Shown here piece by piece: positions 15,583-24,773 of a stretch of 64,000 nucleotides of DNA (position 1 is the stretch's first letter; every line of letters starts with the position of its first letter). Source of the DNA: Actinomycetota bacterium (GTDB lineage Bacteria; Actinomycetota; Acidimicrobiia; Acidimicrobiales; Ilumatobacteraceae); contig CANGIP010000001.1 in the NCBI GenBank assembly GCA_947454105.1, forward strand, positions 372,001 to 436,000, read 5' to 3'. The translations under genes were made by a program, and so were the position numbers. The notes beneath the pieces were generated by a model. That model saw nothing but the letters and a program-made list of their open reading frames with translations. It was not told the DNA's origin and did no database searches.

Positions 15583-17733
15583 ATGTTTAGACGCGATATC
15601 GAAGGCCTTCGGGCACTGGCTGTCGGCTTCGTCGTTCTCTTTCACGCCAAGTTTCTTGGGCTCACTGGCGGATTCATCGGTGTCGATGTGTTTTTCGTCG
15701 TCTCCGGGTTTCTCATTACGTCCTTACTGATCAGCGAACATTCGTCGGTCGGTGAAATTTCACTGAAGAACTTTTACGCCCGTCGAGCGCGTCGATTGTT
15801 ACCTGCGTCTGCATTGGTCATTGCCTTGACTGCTCTTGCCAGCCGCATCTGGCTTGAACCACTGCGCTTACACGACATCGGAACTGATGCAGTTGCCAGT
15901 GGAGGTTTTTTCTCCAACATATTGTTCGGCATTCGCAGCACCGATTATCTGCAAGCTGGACAACCGCCGTCACCGTTCCAACACTTTTGGTCACTTTCGG
16001 TTGAAGAACAGTTTTATATCGTCTGGCCCGCGCTGTTGATCTTGTTGCTCTGGAAGTCGCGCGACCGCCATACGCGAGCAATCGTTGCAATCTCCACACT
16101 TAGCGTTGTTTCACTCTCGCTTTGTATTTGGCAAACAACCCAATCTCAACCGTGGGCATTCTTTGGCTTACATACCCGTGCATGGGAACTTGGTATTGGA
16201 GCACTTGTTGCCTTGTCGTGGAAATATGTTGAACAACTTCCTACCAACTTCCGCGCGGTCGTTGGTTGGCTCGGATTGTTCGCCATCATCGTCAGCGGAC
16301 TCAAAATCACCGAGAAACTGGCGTTCCCTGGCAAGTTGGCCCTACTCCCCGTTGTCGCAACTGCGCTCGTCCTGATGGCTGGACAACATGCGCATTGGGG
16401 TCCACAACGAATTCTTTCAATCAAACCTTTGCAATGGATCGGCGCACGTTCGTACTCGATCTACTTGTGGCACTGGCCAGTTCTAATCATCGCCGAATCG
16501 CATGCAGGGCGCGACTTGCGCGTTAGTGAACGCATCATTGCAATTACTGCAGCAGTGATCGCCGCATCACTCTCGCATCACTTCTTAGAAAATCCAGTAC
16601 GCCATTCCGTTTCGCTGCAAGCCAAACCACGTCTCGCACTCATAGTTGGTGGGGCCTTAATTGCGATGAGTCTCGGAGTCGGCTTTGTCGTGCGCACATC
16701 ATCAGTGGCATTGAGCACTGATGTCATTGCTGAGGCGCCCATTGCGATCGCAACCACCACGTCAACAACAGTCGCAGTTGTATCTCCTGAAAGCACGACT
16801 GCGCCGATTGAAACGACGACATCTCTCGTCACAATTCCTGAAGGTCCACCTCCGGCCATCGTTAATCCTGTTGCACCCATTGACGCGGTCATAGCCGGAG
16901 CGCTGACCGACGAAGTCCCGGCGAACTTGCAACCGTCATTGCGCGGTGCCTCTGGTGACAAGCCCGAAATATATGACAATGGTTGCCATGTCAACCTGAT
17001 CGATATTGAACCAAAGGTTTGTGTATACGGCGACACGGCTTCGGATTTCACCGTTGCCCTATACGGCGACTCACATGCGGCTCAATGGTTTCCTGCTCTC
17101 AATCAGATTGCGCTCGATCATCACTGGCGTTTAGTTATTTTGACCAAAATGGGTTGCACCACAATTGATCTGATCACTGCTAATTCATTGGTCGGTCCTA
17201 CGTATCCAGGTTGTCAACCATGGCGGGAAAAAGTTCTTGAGCGGTTTGTCGCTGAAAATGTTCGCGTGGTCTTTATGACCAACTCAAATCGTTTGACCGA
17301 CCCAGCCACTGGCCAACCTTTTGCCGATTCAATTGTAAAAGCTGGTAACGCAACGTTGATTCCGAAGTTGCAAGGTATGGGTATCAGTCCGATTCTTATT
17401 ACCGACACTCCTTACCCCGGAACTGATGTACCAATTTGTTTATCAAAGGCGATCAAAAATGTTGGTTCGTGTGCAGTCAGTCACGACAAAGGAATTCGGG
17501 TGAATCGTCAACAGACCACCATTGATGTTGCGGTTGAAAACAACGCCCAATATCTCGACATCAGCAACTGGGTATGTTCGCTTGATATTTGCCCGGTCAT
17601 TACTGGAAACATTTTGATGTATCGCGACTCTCATCACCTCACGACCACCTATGTGCAATTTTTAACGCCACTCATTGATGCGGCAGTTTCGCCTTATGTT
17701 GATGGCGTGAGGTCGCGAATCAGTGCTTCTTGA
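15583..17733 (+). CDS. Membrane acyltransferase with C-terminal SGNH domain (OafA/YrhL-like)
   Basis: 716 residues. Residues 1-about 345 are an acyltransferase-3 membrane domain with about ten helices, opening with RRDIEGLRALAV and GFIGVDVFFVVSGFLI and including the conserved SLSVEEQFYIVWP. A Thr/Pro-rich linker (about 385-430, with TTTSTT and ETTTS) leads to an extracellular SGNH hydrolase-like domain with GDSHAAQWFPAL (near 490) and the C-terminal DSHHLTT that supplies Asp and His. Such proteins O-acetylate peptidoglycan or surface polysaccharide. The start lies 4 bases after tRNA-Phe, so no normal leader exists; expression may depend on tRNA read-through or a promoter inside the tRNA region. 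The 3' end overlaps the convergent thioesterase gene by 40 bases. Confidence 0.9.
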   Translation: MFRRDIEGLRALAVGFVVLFHAKFLGLTGGFIGVDVFFVVSGFLITSLLISEHSSVGEISLKNFYARRARRLLPASALVIALTALASRIWLEPLRLHDIGTDAVASGGFFSNILFGIRSTDYLQAGQPPSPFQHFWSLSVEEQFYIVWPALLILLLWKSRDRHTRAIVAISTLSVVSLSLCIWQTTQSQPWAFFGLHTRAWELGIGALVALSWKYVEQLPTNFRAVVGWLGLFAIIVSGLKITEKLAFPGKLALLPVVATALVLMAGQHAHWGPQRILSIKPLQWIGARSYSIYLWHWPVLIIAESHAGRDLRVSERIIAITAAVIAASLSHHFLENPVRHSVSLQAKPRLALIVGGALIAMSLGVGFVVRTSSVALSTDVIAEAPIAIATTTSTTVAVVSPESTTAPIETTTSLVTIPEGPPPAIVNPVAPIDAVIAGALTDEVPANLQPSLRGASGDKPEIYDNGCHVNLIDIEPKVCVYGDTASDFTVALYGDSHAAQWFPALNQIALDHHWRLVILTKMGCTTIDLITANSLVGPTYPGCQPWREKVLERFVAENVRVVFMTNSNRLTDPATGQPFADSIVKAGNATLIPKLQGMGISPILITDTPYPGTDVPICLSKAIKNVGSCAVSHDKGIRVNRQQTTIDVAVENNAQYLDISNWVCSLDICPVITGNILMYRDSHHLTTTYVQFLTPLIDAAVSPYVDGVRSRISAS

Positions 17734-18527
17734 GCAACGGTTGCTACTAAAACGCCATCTTCACTGAAAACATGGCCAAGTGCGAGACCACGATTATTCC
17801 CTAGTGAATGACACGTGAAGTCGTGCAAATGCCAGCGATCACTTTGAATGGGTCGATGAAACCAGATGGTGTGATCAAGACTGGCGCCTTGAAAGTTGCG
17901 ATGATTTTCCGGACGCAATGAAATCTCGGGGTGGGTTCGTACAACCGCATCAGTTGGTAAGTCGTCACTGAGATAGGCAAACGCACATCGATGTAAAAGT
18001 TGTGCCCGCTGATCACCAGGATCACCCAACTCTTCGGTCACTCGAAACCAAGCCATTGCCCGACCAGCACCTTCACGTCCGTCATTCGGATGATCGGCTT
18101 TCTCTATCCAGCGGCGATCAAAAAATTCAGACCATGTTGAATTGGTCATTTTGTCTGGAAGTGGGACACCTGTTGGAAAGGAAATGGGTTGCACATCTGC
18201 TGCTTGCTCAAATTTTTGAAAACTTGCTTCAAGATTCAGGATGGCTCCGTTTTCTTGCCGCGCCACCACTCGACGCGTGCAAAAACTTTTACCATTACGA
18301 ATTCGATCAACTTCATAACGCACTGTGTCTTTGGGACTACCACGGCGAATGAAATACGCCCTCAATGAATGAGGTTCCATATCAGGCTCAACTGTTTCGG
18401 CAGCGGCCCACAAAGCTTGCGCAACAATGTGTCCGCCATATAAGCCACCCCATGGGTATTCCCGTCCAGCACCGACAAATGTGTCGACGCCATGGGGTTC
18501 AAGGGCAAAAAGTTGTTGCATGGTCAC
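17694..18527 (-). CDS. tesB: Acyl-CoA thioesterase II (TesB family)
   Basis: 277 residues, double hot-dog fold. N-terminal half: GLYGGHIVAQALWAAAETV and PHSLRAYFIRRGSP. C-terminal half: SLDHTIWFHRPI, the conserved Asp in LDHTIWFH, and WHLHDFTCHSLGNNRGLALG. It hydrolyses medium to long acyl-CoA to free acid and CoA in the cytoplasm. The 3' end overlaps the convergent acyltransferase gene by 40 bases within both coding regions. Lone gene with no metabolic partner beside it. Confidence 0.9.
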   Translation of the reverse strand: MTMQQLFALEPHGVDTFVGAGREYPWGGLYGGHIVAQALWAAAETVEPDMEPHSLRAYFIRRGSPKDTVRYEVDRIRNGKSFCTRRVVARQENGAILNLEASFQKFEQAADVQPISFPTGVPLPDKMTNSTWSEFFDRRWIEKADHPNDGREGAGRAMAWFRVTEELGDPGDQRAQLLHRCAFAYLSDDLPTDAVVRTHPEISLRPENHRNFQGASLDHTIWFHRPIQSDRWHLHDFTCHSLGNNRGLALGHVFSEDGVLVATVAQEALIRDLTPST

Positions 18528-18546
18528 AACATCAGGCTATGACAAT

Positions 18547-18579
18547 TTAATGAACTATGACCCATTAATGAACTATGAC
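18547..18579. repeat. Tandem duplication at the 3' end of the universal stress gene
   Basis: The 15-base sequence TTAATGAACTATGAC occurs at 18547-18561 and again at 18565-18579 (period 18). On the minus strand the copy at 18565-18579 encodes the last four residues (Val-Ile-Val-His) and stop of the universal stress protein; the other copy repeats this end, stop codon included, just downstream. Confidence 0.8.
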
Positions 18580-19494
18580 AACGGGGCACTTACTGCGGTG
18601 GGCTACTCCAACGGCGGTGCTACCCAACAAAACCGATGCGATCAGACTATGACTCTTAGAGCCAACGACCAAGATGTCTTGTGGAGTTGTGTATTCAACC
18701 AGTGAGTCGGCCGCTGATCCTTCAACCACTTCAGTGCTGATAGAGACTTTCGAACCTTCGTCATCGGACAAATGCTTTTTGACACGGTTCACTAGATTTC
18801 GAGCATCGCGCAACATTGCGAGACGTAGCTCGTCAATATCTGGTCCGGACATCACTCCAAACTCAGGCGACATAGCCGAGTATGGATAATGCCATGCAGT
18901 AATGAGTTCAAGATCACGATGCATATCTTCAGCAAAGTGCAACGCCCAATTTGCGGCGTCCAGCGCACCTTTTGAACTGTCGATGCCCACAACAACCCGC
19001 CCAGCAGCGGTTCGCTTAGCGCTTTCAGGTACGAGTATCACAGGACACTCGGCGCGATGAGCAATTGCATAGCTCACTGAGCCCATTAACAATGCGTGAC
19101 CAGAACCAACACCTTTTGTGCCGATCACAATCATCGACACATCATCTGAAGCCTTCAGTAAAGCCATCACAGGCGACCCTTGATCTAAGAATGTTTCGAT
19201 TTTGATCTCAGGATGGGTCTTCAATATTTTCGACTTCATTAAGTCAAGAGCGGTTCGATTGTGATCATCTGCCGCACGAACTTCTTCAGAGGACAACATT
19301 GGTCCGACATATCCAGCCGACACACCCACGCCAACGAGGGCCGGCAGTGAGTAGCACGTTAAAAGACGCAAACTTCTTTTCGATTCAACTGCAATATCGA
19401 CTGCCCACCACATTGCACTTTCAGAATTTTCTGAGCCATCAAGCCCCACCAGAATTGGGCGAGGGTCATGAGGAATTGGCGAATGATGAATCAT
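18565..19494 (-). CDS. Universal stress protein with two UspA domains
   Basis: 309 residues, two UspA domains in tandem (about 12-155 and 165-309). The first carries the ATP-binding pattern GTKGVGSGHALLMGSVS; the second has GSKSHSLIASVLLGSTA, where the second glycine is Ser, so nucleotide binding may be limited to the first domain. The layout matches mycobacterial hypoxia-induced stress proteins. Two DosR/DevR-like boxes lie 40-75 bases upstream of the start, suggesting induction by hypoxia or redox stress. Confidence 0.92.
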   Translation of the reverse strand: MIHHSPIPHDPRPILVGLDGSENSESAMWWAVDIAVESKRSLRLLTCYSLPALVGVGVSAGYVGPMLSSEEVRAADDHNRTALDLMKSKILKTHPEIKIETFLDQGSPVMALLKASDDVSMIVIGTKGVGSGHALLMGSVSYAIAHRAECPVILVPESAKRTAAGRVVVGIDSSKGALDAANWALHFAEDMHRDLELITAWHYPYSAMSPEFGVMSGPDIDELRLAMLRDARNLVNRVKKHLSDDEGSKVSISTEVVEGSAADSLVEYTTPQDILVVGSKSHSLIASVLLGSTAVGVAHRSKCPVVIVH

Positions 19495-19533
19495 GTCCCA
19501 AGTATCTCTGCTGACTGAACTACTACTTAGAGC

Positions 19534-19568
19534 AAGGGGACTGAAGTCGTTGGGACTTAAGACATTAG
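19534..19568 (-). promoter_or_regulatory. Two DosR/DevR-like boxes upstream of universal stress gene
   Basis: Two GGGACT cores at 19537-19542 and 19552-19557, 15 bases apart, each continuing towards the symmetrical half (GGGACTGAAGTC; GGGACTTAAGAC). The known DosR box is a 20-bp palindrome centred on GGGACTWWAGTCCC. Both copies match one half well and the other in part. They lie 40-75 bases upstream of the start, where an activator site would be. No regulator gene is in the window. Confidence 0.5.
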
Positions 19569-19622
19569 TGACATTCGTACCGGGTACAAATCAAAACATT
19601 TTTACGGCCAACCGTGTTGAGA

Positions 19623-20204
19623 TCAGGTGCCGTAGCCGTATCCCAAATCAAGGGCGGTGAGCATCGGCAGAAAGGGGATTCCTCGTTCATTTGCCATTGC
19701 CGCACACGTACCGCCACGGTCAACAACGACGGTAATCAACACTGGAATCGCACCAAATGCACTAACGGCGTCCACGGCTTCCATGATCGAAGTCCCGCGA
19801 GTGACTGTGTCTTCAGTAATGACCACTTTGTCACCAGGCAGCAAAGCTCCGGCGATACGCCCAGTCACACCATGGTCCTTTGCTTCTTTGCGAACACTAA
19901 AGCTTCGAAGATCAACGCCGCGTGTCGCCGCTACTGCGGCAATTCCATAGGCCACAGGATCGGCGCCCATCGTCAATCCACCAATCGCCACTGCATCTTT
20001 AGGAATGAGGTCTAAGGCAACATTGGCCATCAACACGACGCCATCTGCCCGACAGGCTGTTTGCTTTGTATCAAGAAACCAAGAACTACTCGCACCTGAT
20101 TTCAAAGTGAAGTTGCCAGTCTTTAACGAATGACGAAGCACATGTTCGCGTAATGCGTGTCGAGCAGGATCAAGAGTTGGTAATACATTCGGATTATTAC
20201 TCAT
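19623..20204 (-). CDS. pyrE: Orotate phosphoribosyltransferase
   Basis: 193 residues. The PRPP-binding loop reads VVITEDTVTRGTSIMEAV (near 115-135), and there is a substrate-side FTLKSGASSSWFLDTKQT near the N-terminus. It makes orotidine 5'-phosphate from orotate and PRPP in pyrimidine synthesis. It stands alone, downstream of the universal stress gene's control region and divergent from the small basic protein gene. The 155-base gap to that gene is AT-rich and holds presumed promoters for both; no structure is clear. Confidence 0.93.
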   Translation of the reverse strand: MSNNPNVLPTLDPARHALREHVLRHSLKTGNFTLKSGASSSWFLDTKQTACRADGVVLMANVALDLIPKDAVAIGGLTMGADPVAYGIAAVAATRGVDLRSFSVRKEAKDHGVTGRIAGALLPGDKVVITEDTVTRGTSIMEAVDAVSAFGAIPVLITVVVDRGGTCAAMANERGIPFLPMLTALDLGYGYGT

Positions 20205-20359
20205 CGGTAGTTACATTAGTGCGCAAAATCTTGCTGTGTATCTCTTTGTGACACCCACTTGTATCAGAAATAAATACAACTATTTCTTTTGAATTAAGTG
20301 ACAATTTCTTAAGCAATAGAACTAGTTAAAACACACTTAACAGTCATATATTGAAAGAC

Positions 20360-20761
20360 ATGGCAGCACCCAAGACTCCAATGACTAAGACTCATAAGGC
20401 TGCTCTGGCAGTTGGCAGAGCAGAGAGTCGCACGGTTCGTGACTACCTCGAAGCAGTACGACGTAACAAACCAAAGCGCGGACGCAAGCGCACACCTGAT
20501 TCGATCAAGAAGCGTCTTGCATTCATTGAAAATGAATTTGCTGAATCAGATGCAATTACCCAGTTGAAGTTGTCGCAAGAACGTCTTGACCTCGCAATGG
20601 AACTTGCGGAAATGACAACTGCTCAGCAAATCGGACCGCTAGAAAAAGCGTTCGTAAAAGTTGCTCGAACATACGGTGAGCGCAATGGCATCACCTACAC
20701 CGCGTGGCGCGAAATTGGTGTTGATCCAGCAGTATTGAAAAAGGCCGGAATTACTCGCTGA
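20360..20761 (+). CDS. Small basic actinobacterial protein of unknown function
   Basis: 133 residues from the ATG at 20360 (a TTG at 20351 would add three residues). Not assigned to a named family. The N-terminal 45 residues are rich in Lys and Arg, with KPKRGRKRTPDSIKKRL; a helical middle (about 50-85) follows with alternating charges. The C-terminal segment FVKVARTYGERNGITYTAWREIGVDPAVLKKAGI looks like a small helical domain. A charged tail of this sort suggests nucleic-acid binding. It converges with purB, with 3 bases between the stops. Confidence 0.7.
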   Translation: MAAPKTPMTKTHKAALAVGRAESRTVRDYLEAVRRNKPKRGRKRTPDSIKKRLAFIENEFAESDAITQLKLSQERLDLAMELAEMTTAQQIGPLEKAFVKVARTYGERNGITYTAWREIGVDPAVLKKAGITR

Positions 20762-20764
20762 TTT

Positions 20765-22075
20765 CTAAACTTCAAGTGCATCAAGTGCTGTGAACACTTG
20801 CCCGATATGCACCAACGAACGCTTCAAGTCAAAAGCTTCGTCAAGAACTTTCTTATCAACACGTTCTAATCGAGTATCGGCTTCAAGAACTGAGCGGAAA
20901 TCTTGCGAGCGCTCCCAAGACATCGCTGCTGCTTCTTGAACAATGCGGTAAGCCTCATCACGAGTCAAACCTGATTGAACTAAAGCGAGAAGGACTGGCT
21001 GGCTGAAAACCAAACCGTGACTTGAGTACAGGTTCTGTTTCATCCGCTCAGGAGAAACCTGCAGGCCCTCAAGTAGTCGGCGCAGGCGATGCATCATGTA
21101 GTGCGCCATCAAAGACGAATCTGGAAGAACGATACGTTCAACCGAACTATGTGAAATATCTCGTTCGTGCCACAAAGCAACATCTTGCATTGCTGCCTGA
21201 AGGTTTCCACGAAGAACGCGCGACAAGCCGGTGATCGTTTCAGCCGATATCGGGTTGCGCTTGTGCGGCATCGCCGAAGAACCTTTTTGTCCCGCTTTGA
21301 AACCTTCTTCAACTTCACGCACTTCGGTGCGTTGTAGATGACGTAACTCAACAGCGATCATTTCGCAGGTGTTACCAACCGCAGCACATGCCCACATGTA
21401 TTCAGCGTGTCGATCACGAGAAATGACTTGAGTAGCCGGAACTGCTTTCAAACCCAAAGCATGGGCGACATGCTGTTCAACTTTGGGATCAACATTTGAG
21501 TACGTACCAACTGCGCCAGACAGTTTGCACACTGCGATATTTTCGCGAGCAGCGATCAATCGGCTTCGATCACGATCTATTTGCAAGGCCCACAATGCGA
21601 CTTTTGCGCCGAACGTCGTTGGCTCTGCATGCACACCATGCGTTCGACCAATCATCACCGTGTCGCGATGTGCTTTGGCCAAACTCACAACGACTCGTAG
21701 AAGTTTCGATGAGGCTTCAATCAATAAGTCAGCTGCATCGCGCAACATCCAGCACCAGGCAGTGTCGACGATGTCACTTGATGTCAGACCGTAATGAACC
21801 CATGCCCCTGCATTACCACCAATTCGTGACTGCAAAACATCAACGAACGCAGCCACGTCGTGATCAGTGATCTTTTCGCGATCAAGGACATCTTCAATAA
21901 AGCGAGCGTCCACAACTGGAGAATTTGCTCGACAAGTCGCAGCGTCGGCCGCTGGAACAACTCCTAAAGCACTATGGGCTTCGGTCGCCAACAATTCAAT
22001 TTCAACCCACCGACCAAAACGAGATTCATCCGAAAAAACGGATTCCATCTCGGGCAATGAATAGCGAGGGATCAT
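20765..22075 (-). CDS. purB: Adenylosuccinate lyase
   Basis: 436 residues from the ATG at 22075, which overlaps the purA stop (ATGA). The signature GSSAMPHKRNPISAE holds the flexible catalytic loop; the catalytic-His region TSSDIVDTA and GRTHGVHAEPTTFG are present. It cleaves adenylosuccinate to AMP and fumarate, and SAICAR to AICAR. Coupling with purA places the last two steps of AMP synthesis in one unit. An upstream in-frame extension overlaps purA and is unlikely. Confidence 0.96.
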   Translation of the reverse strand: MIPRYSLPEMESVFSDESRFGRWVEIELLATEAHSALGVVPAADAATCRANSPVVDARFIEDVLDREKITDHDVAAFVDVLQSRIGGNAGAWVHYGLTSSDIVDTAWCWMLRDAADLLIEASSKLLRVVVSLAKAHRDTVMIGRTHGVHAEPTTFGAKVALWALQIDRDRSRLIAARENIAVCKLSGAVGTYSNVDPKVEQHVAHALGLKAVPATQVISRDRHAEYMWACAAVGNTCEMIAVELRHLQRTEVREVEEGFKAGQKGSSAMPHKRNPISAETITGLSRVLRGNLQAAMQDVALWHERDISHSSVERIVLPDSSLMAHYMMHRLRRLLEGLQVSPERMKQNLYSSHGLVFSQPVLLALVQSGLTRDEAYRIVQEAAAMSWERSQDFRSVLEADTRLERVDKKVLDEAFDLKRSLVHIGQVFTALDALEV

Positions 22076-23370
22076 GCCTTGCCTCCAAAAATCGAAGCTG
22101 GAGTCCAATCAAGAACTTCATCGCGTTCGGGCCCAACACCAATAATGCGGATCGGAATTCCGGATTCACGTTCGACTGCAGTAATGAAAGCTCGAGCTTC
22201 AGCCGGAAGATCATTCACTGAACGACAATTGCGCAGTTCTTTTTTCCAACCCGGCAAGGTGATGTAGTCGGCGACAACCTGACCAAGGACATCGCTGCGA
22301 TCTGGATAGCCATGAATGAGTTCGCCGTTGATGCGATAGCCCGTACACACCTTGACTTCATCGAATGTGTCTAAGACATCGAGTTTCGTCAGGGCCAATT
22401 CGGTGAGTGAATTGATCCGACCTGCATGACGCAACATCACACAGTCAACCCAACCCGTACGACGACGACGACCGGTCACAGTGCCGAACTCGCGACCTAT
22501 ATCAACCAACTTGTCGCCAATTTCACCAAGAGTTTCGGTTGGGAAAGGACCAGAACCAACACGCGTTGTGTAGGCCTTGGTAATTCCGATGATGCGATCA
22601 AGCAATCGCGGTCCGACACCTGATCCAACACTTGCGCCACCCGCAGTCGGATTTGATGATGTCACGAAAGGATACGTTCCATGGTCGAGATCAAGGAAGG
22701 TCGCCTGAGCACCTTCGAGCAAGATATCTTTCCCTGCATCAACCGCATCGTGCAATAGACCAACCGTGTCACCGATGTACGGCTGCAAGCGCTTTGCGTA
22801 CTCAACAAATTCAGAAACGATGCGTTCAACATCAAGTGCGTCGCCACCCGCGTGAACAATGTTGATGTTTTCTGCTGATGCACGTTCGCGCACCTGCACC
22901 GCAAATGATTCCAAGTCAACACATTCGCCCGCTCGAATACCGACTCGGCGAGCCTTGTCGGCATATGCCGGTCCAATTCCCTTCAGAGTTGTCCCAATCT
23001 TGTTTTCTCCCAAGTTTCCCTCAGAGATCGCGTCCCACGATTGGTGCCACGGGAAAATGAGTTGTGCCTGACTTGAGACAGTCAATTTGGCACATGAGAT
23101 ACTGCGCGATTCAAGACGATCAATTTCGGCGAAAAGCGTTGGCATGTCAACGACAACACCATTTCCAATCACTGGCGTGACGTGGTCGTACAAAACTCCA
23201 GACGGAATGAGTTGTAGTGCATACTTCTCTGTACCAACAACAACAGTGTGGCCAGCGTTATGTCCACCCTGGTAGCGAGCGACAACCGAATTCTCTCGGG
23301 CAAGAAGGTCGATGACCTTGGCTTTGCCTTCATCGCCCCATTGGGCTCCGACGACGACGGTGACTGACAT
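22072..23370 (-). CDS. purA: Adenylosuccinate synthetase
   Basis: 432 residues. N-terminal GTP-binding loop GAQWGDEGKAKVIDLLA (canonical GDEGKGK has Gly where this has Ala), NAGHTVVVG with the catalytic His, KGIGPAYADKARR, and GRRRRTGWVDCVMLRHA. It forms adenylosuccinate from IMP, aspartate and GTP. It is first of the purA-purB pair. The Gly-to-Ala change in the loop is, as far as I know, a tolerated variant. About 200 bases upstream separate it from the divergent ABC-importer operon. Confidence 0.96.
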   Translation of the reverse strand: MSVTVVVGAQWGDEGKAKVIDLLARENSVVARYQGGHNAGHTVVVGTEKYALQLIPSGVLYDHVTPVIGNGVVVDMPTLFAEIDRLESRSISCAKLTVSSQAQLIFPWHQSWDAISEGNLGENKIGTTLKGIGPAYADKARRVGIRAGECVDLESFAVQVRERASAENINIVHAGGDALDVERIVSEFVEYAKRLQPYIGDTVGLLHDAVDAGKDILLEGAQATFLDLDHGTYPFVTSSNPTAGGASVGSGVGPRLLDRIIGITKAYTTRVGSGPFPTETLGEIGDKLVDIGREFGTVTGRRRRTGWVDCVMLRHAGRINSLTELALTKLDVLDTFDEVKVCTGYRINGELIHGYPDRSDVLGQVVADYITLPGWKKELRNCRSVNDLPAEARAFITAVERESGIPIRIIGVGPERDEVLDWTPASIFGGKA

Positions 23371-23568
23371 GGCACGCTCCTAATAAATGAGGGGAACGTA
23401 ACGACACCCTACTTGCTCGGTTGATTTTGAGTGAACTGCATATCCATTCATTCAGTATTCATATCTAAGGCAGACAAATTATCCTTTGACGTCATTTCTC
23501 TTGATCAAAGTAGACACCTGTCAACACAACTGTCTTGACAATCCGTGAACACAACCAAAAGGAAAAAG

Positions 23569-24771
23569 ATGATCCCCTCAAAGTACTCATCCATGCGCAA
23601 GATGGCGTCAATCGCCATTGTTGCTGGTTTGGCACTCGCAGCCTGTGGCGGCGATGACTCCAGCTCCAGCGCAACAACAAAAGCCCCCGCTGCTACTGAA
23701 GCACCGGCCGGCGACGCAACTGAAACAACTGTTGCAATGGACGCACCAGATGCCGATCCGCTTGCTGCTCTCTACGAAGAGTGCAAGGCCGAAGGAAAAG
23801 TCAACTTGATCTCACTCCCCGACGACTGGGCCAACTACAAGGGCATTTTGCAGTCGTTCCGCGACAAGTACCCGGGCGTCGAGAACCCCGTTGCTGCTCC
23901 TGATTCGTCGTCAAAAGAAGAAGAAGAAGCTGTTCAGACACTTGCTGGCCAGGCCGACATGCCTGACAACGTTGACGTCAGCCCTGCAATCGCCCAAGAA
24001 ATGGTCGATGCCGGTCTTTTCGAGCCCTACACCTTGACGACCGATGCTGAAATCCCCGAAGGTCTGAAGGAAGCTGACCACAACTGGACTGCTGCCTACT
24101 ACGGCATCATGGCCATCACCACCAACACCAAGATTGCCCCGGTCGCACCAAAGACTTTCGCCGACCTCATGAAGCCCGAATACAAGGGTCTCGTTGCACT
24201 CAATGGTGACCCCCGCGAATCGGGTGCTGCATTTGCCGCTGTTATGGCTGCATCACTAGCCAACGGCGGAAGCGCTGATGACATCATGCCTGGCATCCAG
24301 TTCTTCGCTGACCTCAAGGCCGAAGGCAACCTCGGTGGCACCGACGTCACCAAAGAAACCGTCTTGTCAGGTGAAACTCCCATCGCTATTGACTGGAGCT
24401 ACAACATCCCGAGCCTTGCAGCAGAACTTGACGCAGCAGGTATCACCTACGAGACCAATTTCCCAAGTGACGGAATCTACGGTGGTTTCTACGGTCAAGG
24501 TGTCATCAAGGATTCGCCACACCAGGCTTGCGCAAAGTTGTGGATGGAGCACATCTTCAGCGATGAAGGTGCCCTTGGTTACCTCGAAGGTGGAGCTGTC
24601 CCGGCCCGTATTCAGGCTTTAACTGACGCCGGTCTCGTGACCGACGACATGAAGAAGAATCTCCCACCCGACGAATTGTTGGCTCAGATCAAGTTCCTCA
24701 CCCCCGCACAGATCATCGCAGCCAAGGCTGTTTTGGCTGAGCAGTGGGGCCCCATGGTGGCTGACGCCTGA
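23569..24771 (+). CDS. ABC importer substrate-binding lipoprotein
   Basis: 400 residues from the ATG at 23569, preceded by AAAGGA at good spacing. The signal peptide ends in the lipobox LALAAC, followed by a Ser/Thr/Ala-rich linker to about residue 70. The mature protein has the type II periplasmic-binding fold seen in iron, thiamine, polyamine and aminoethylphosphonate receptors (VNLISLPDDWANYKGILQSF, AYYGIMAITTNTK, PIAIDWSYNIPS). Substrate not determinable. First of four genes; the permease follows after 2 bases. Confidence 0.88.
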   Translation: MIPSKYSSMRKMASIAIVAGLALAACGGDDSSSSATTKAPAATEAPAGDATETTVAMDAPDADPLAALYEECKAEGKVNLISLPDDWANYKGILQSFRDKYPGVENPVAAPDSSSKEEEEAVQTLAGQADMPDNVDVSPAIAQEMVDAGLFEPYTLTTDAEIPEGLKEADHNWTAAYYGIMAITTNTKIAPVAPKTFADLMKPEYKGLVALNGDPRESGAAFAAVMAASLANGGSADDIMPGIQFFADLKAEGNLGGTDVTKETVLSGETPIAIDWSYNIPSLAAELDAAGITYETNFPSDGIYGGFYGQGVIKDSPHQACAKLWMEHIFSDEGALGYLEGGAVPARIQALTDAGLVTDDMKKNLPPDELLAQIKFLTPAQIIAAKAVLAEQWGPMVADA

Positions 24772-24773
24772 TA

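Noticed and set aside
22072-23370. PurA as inactive because of GDEGKAK in place of GDEGKGK
   Set aside because: All other motifs are intact and purB is coupled to it; I judge the Ala a tolerated variant of the loop.
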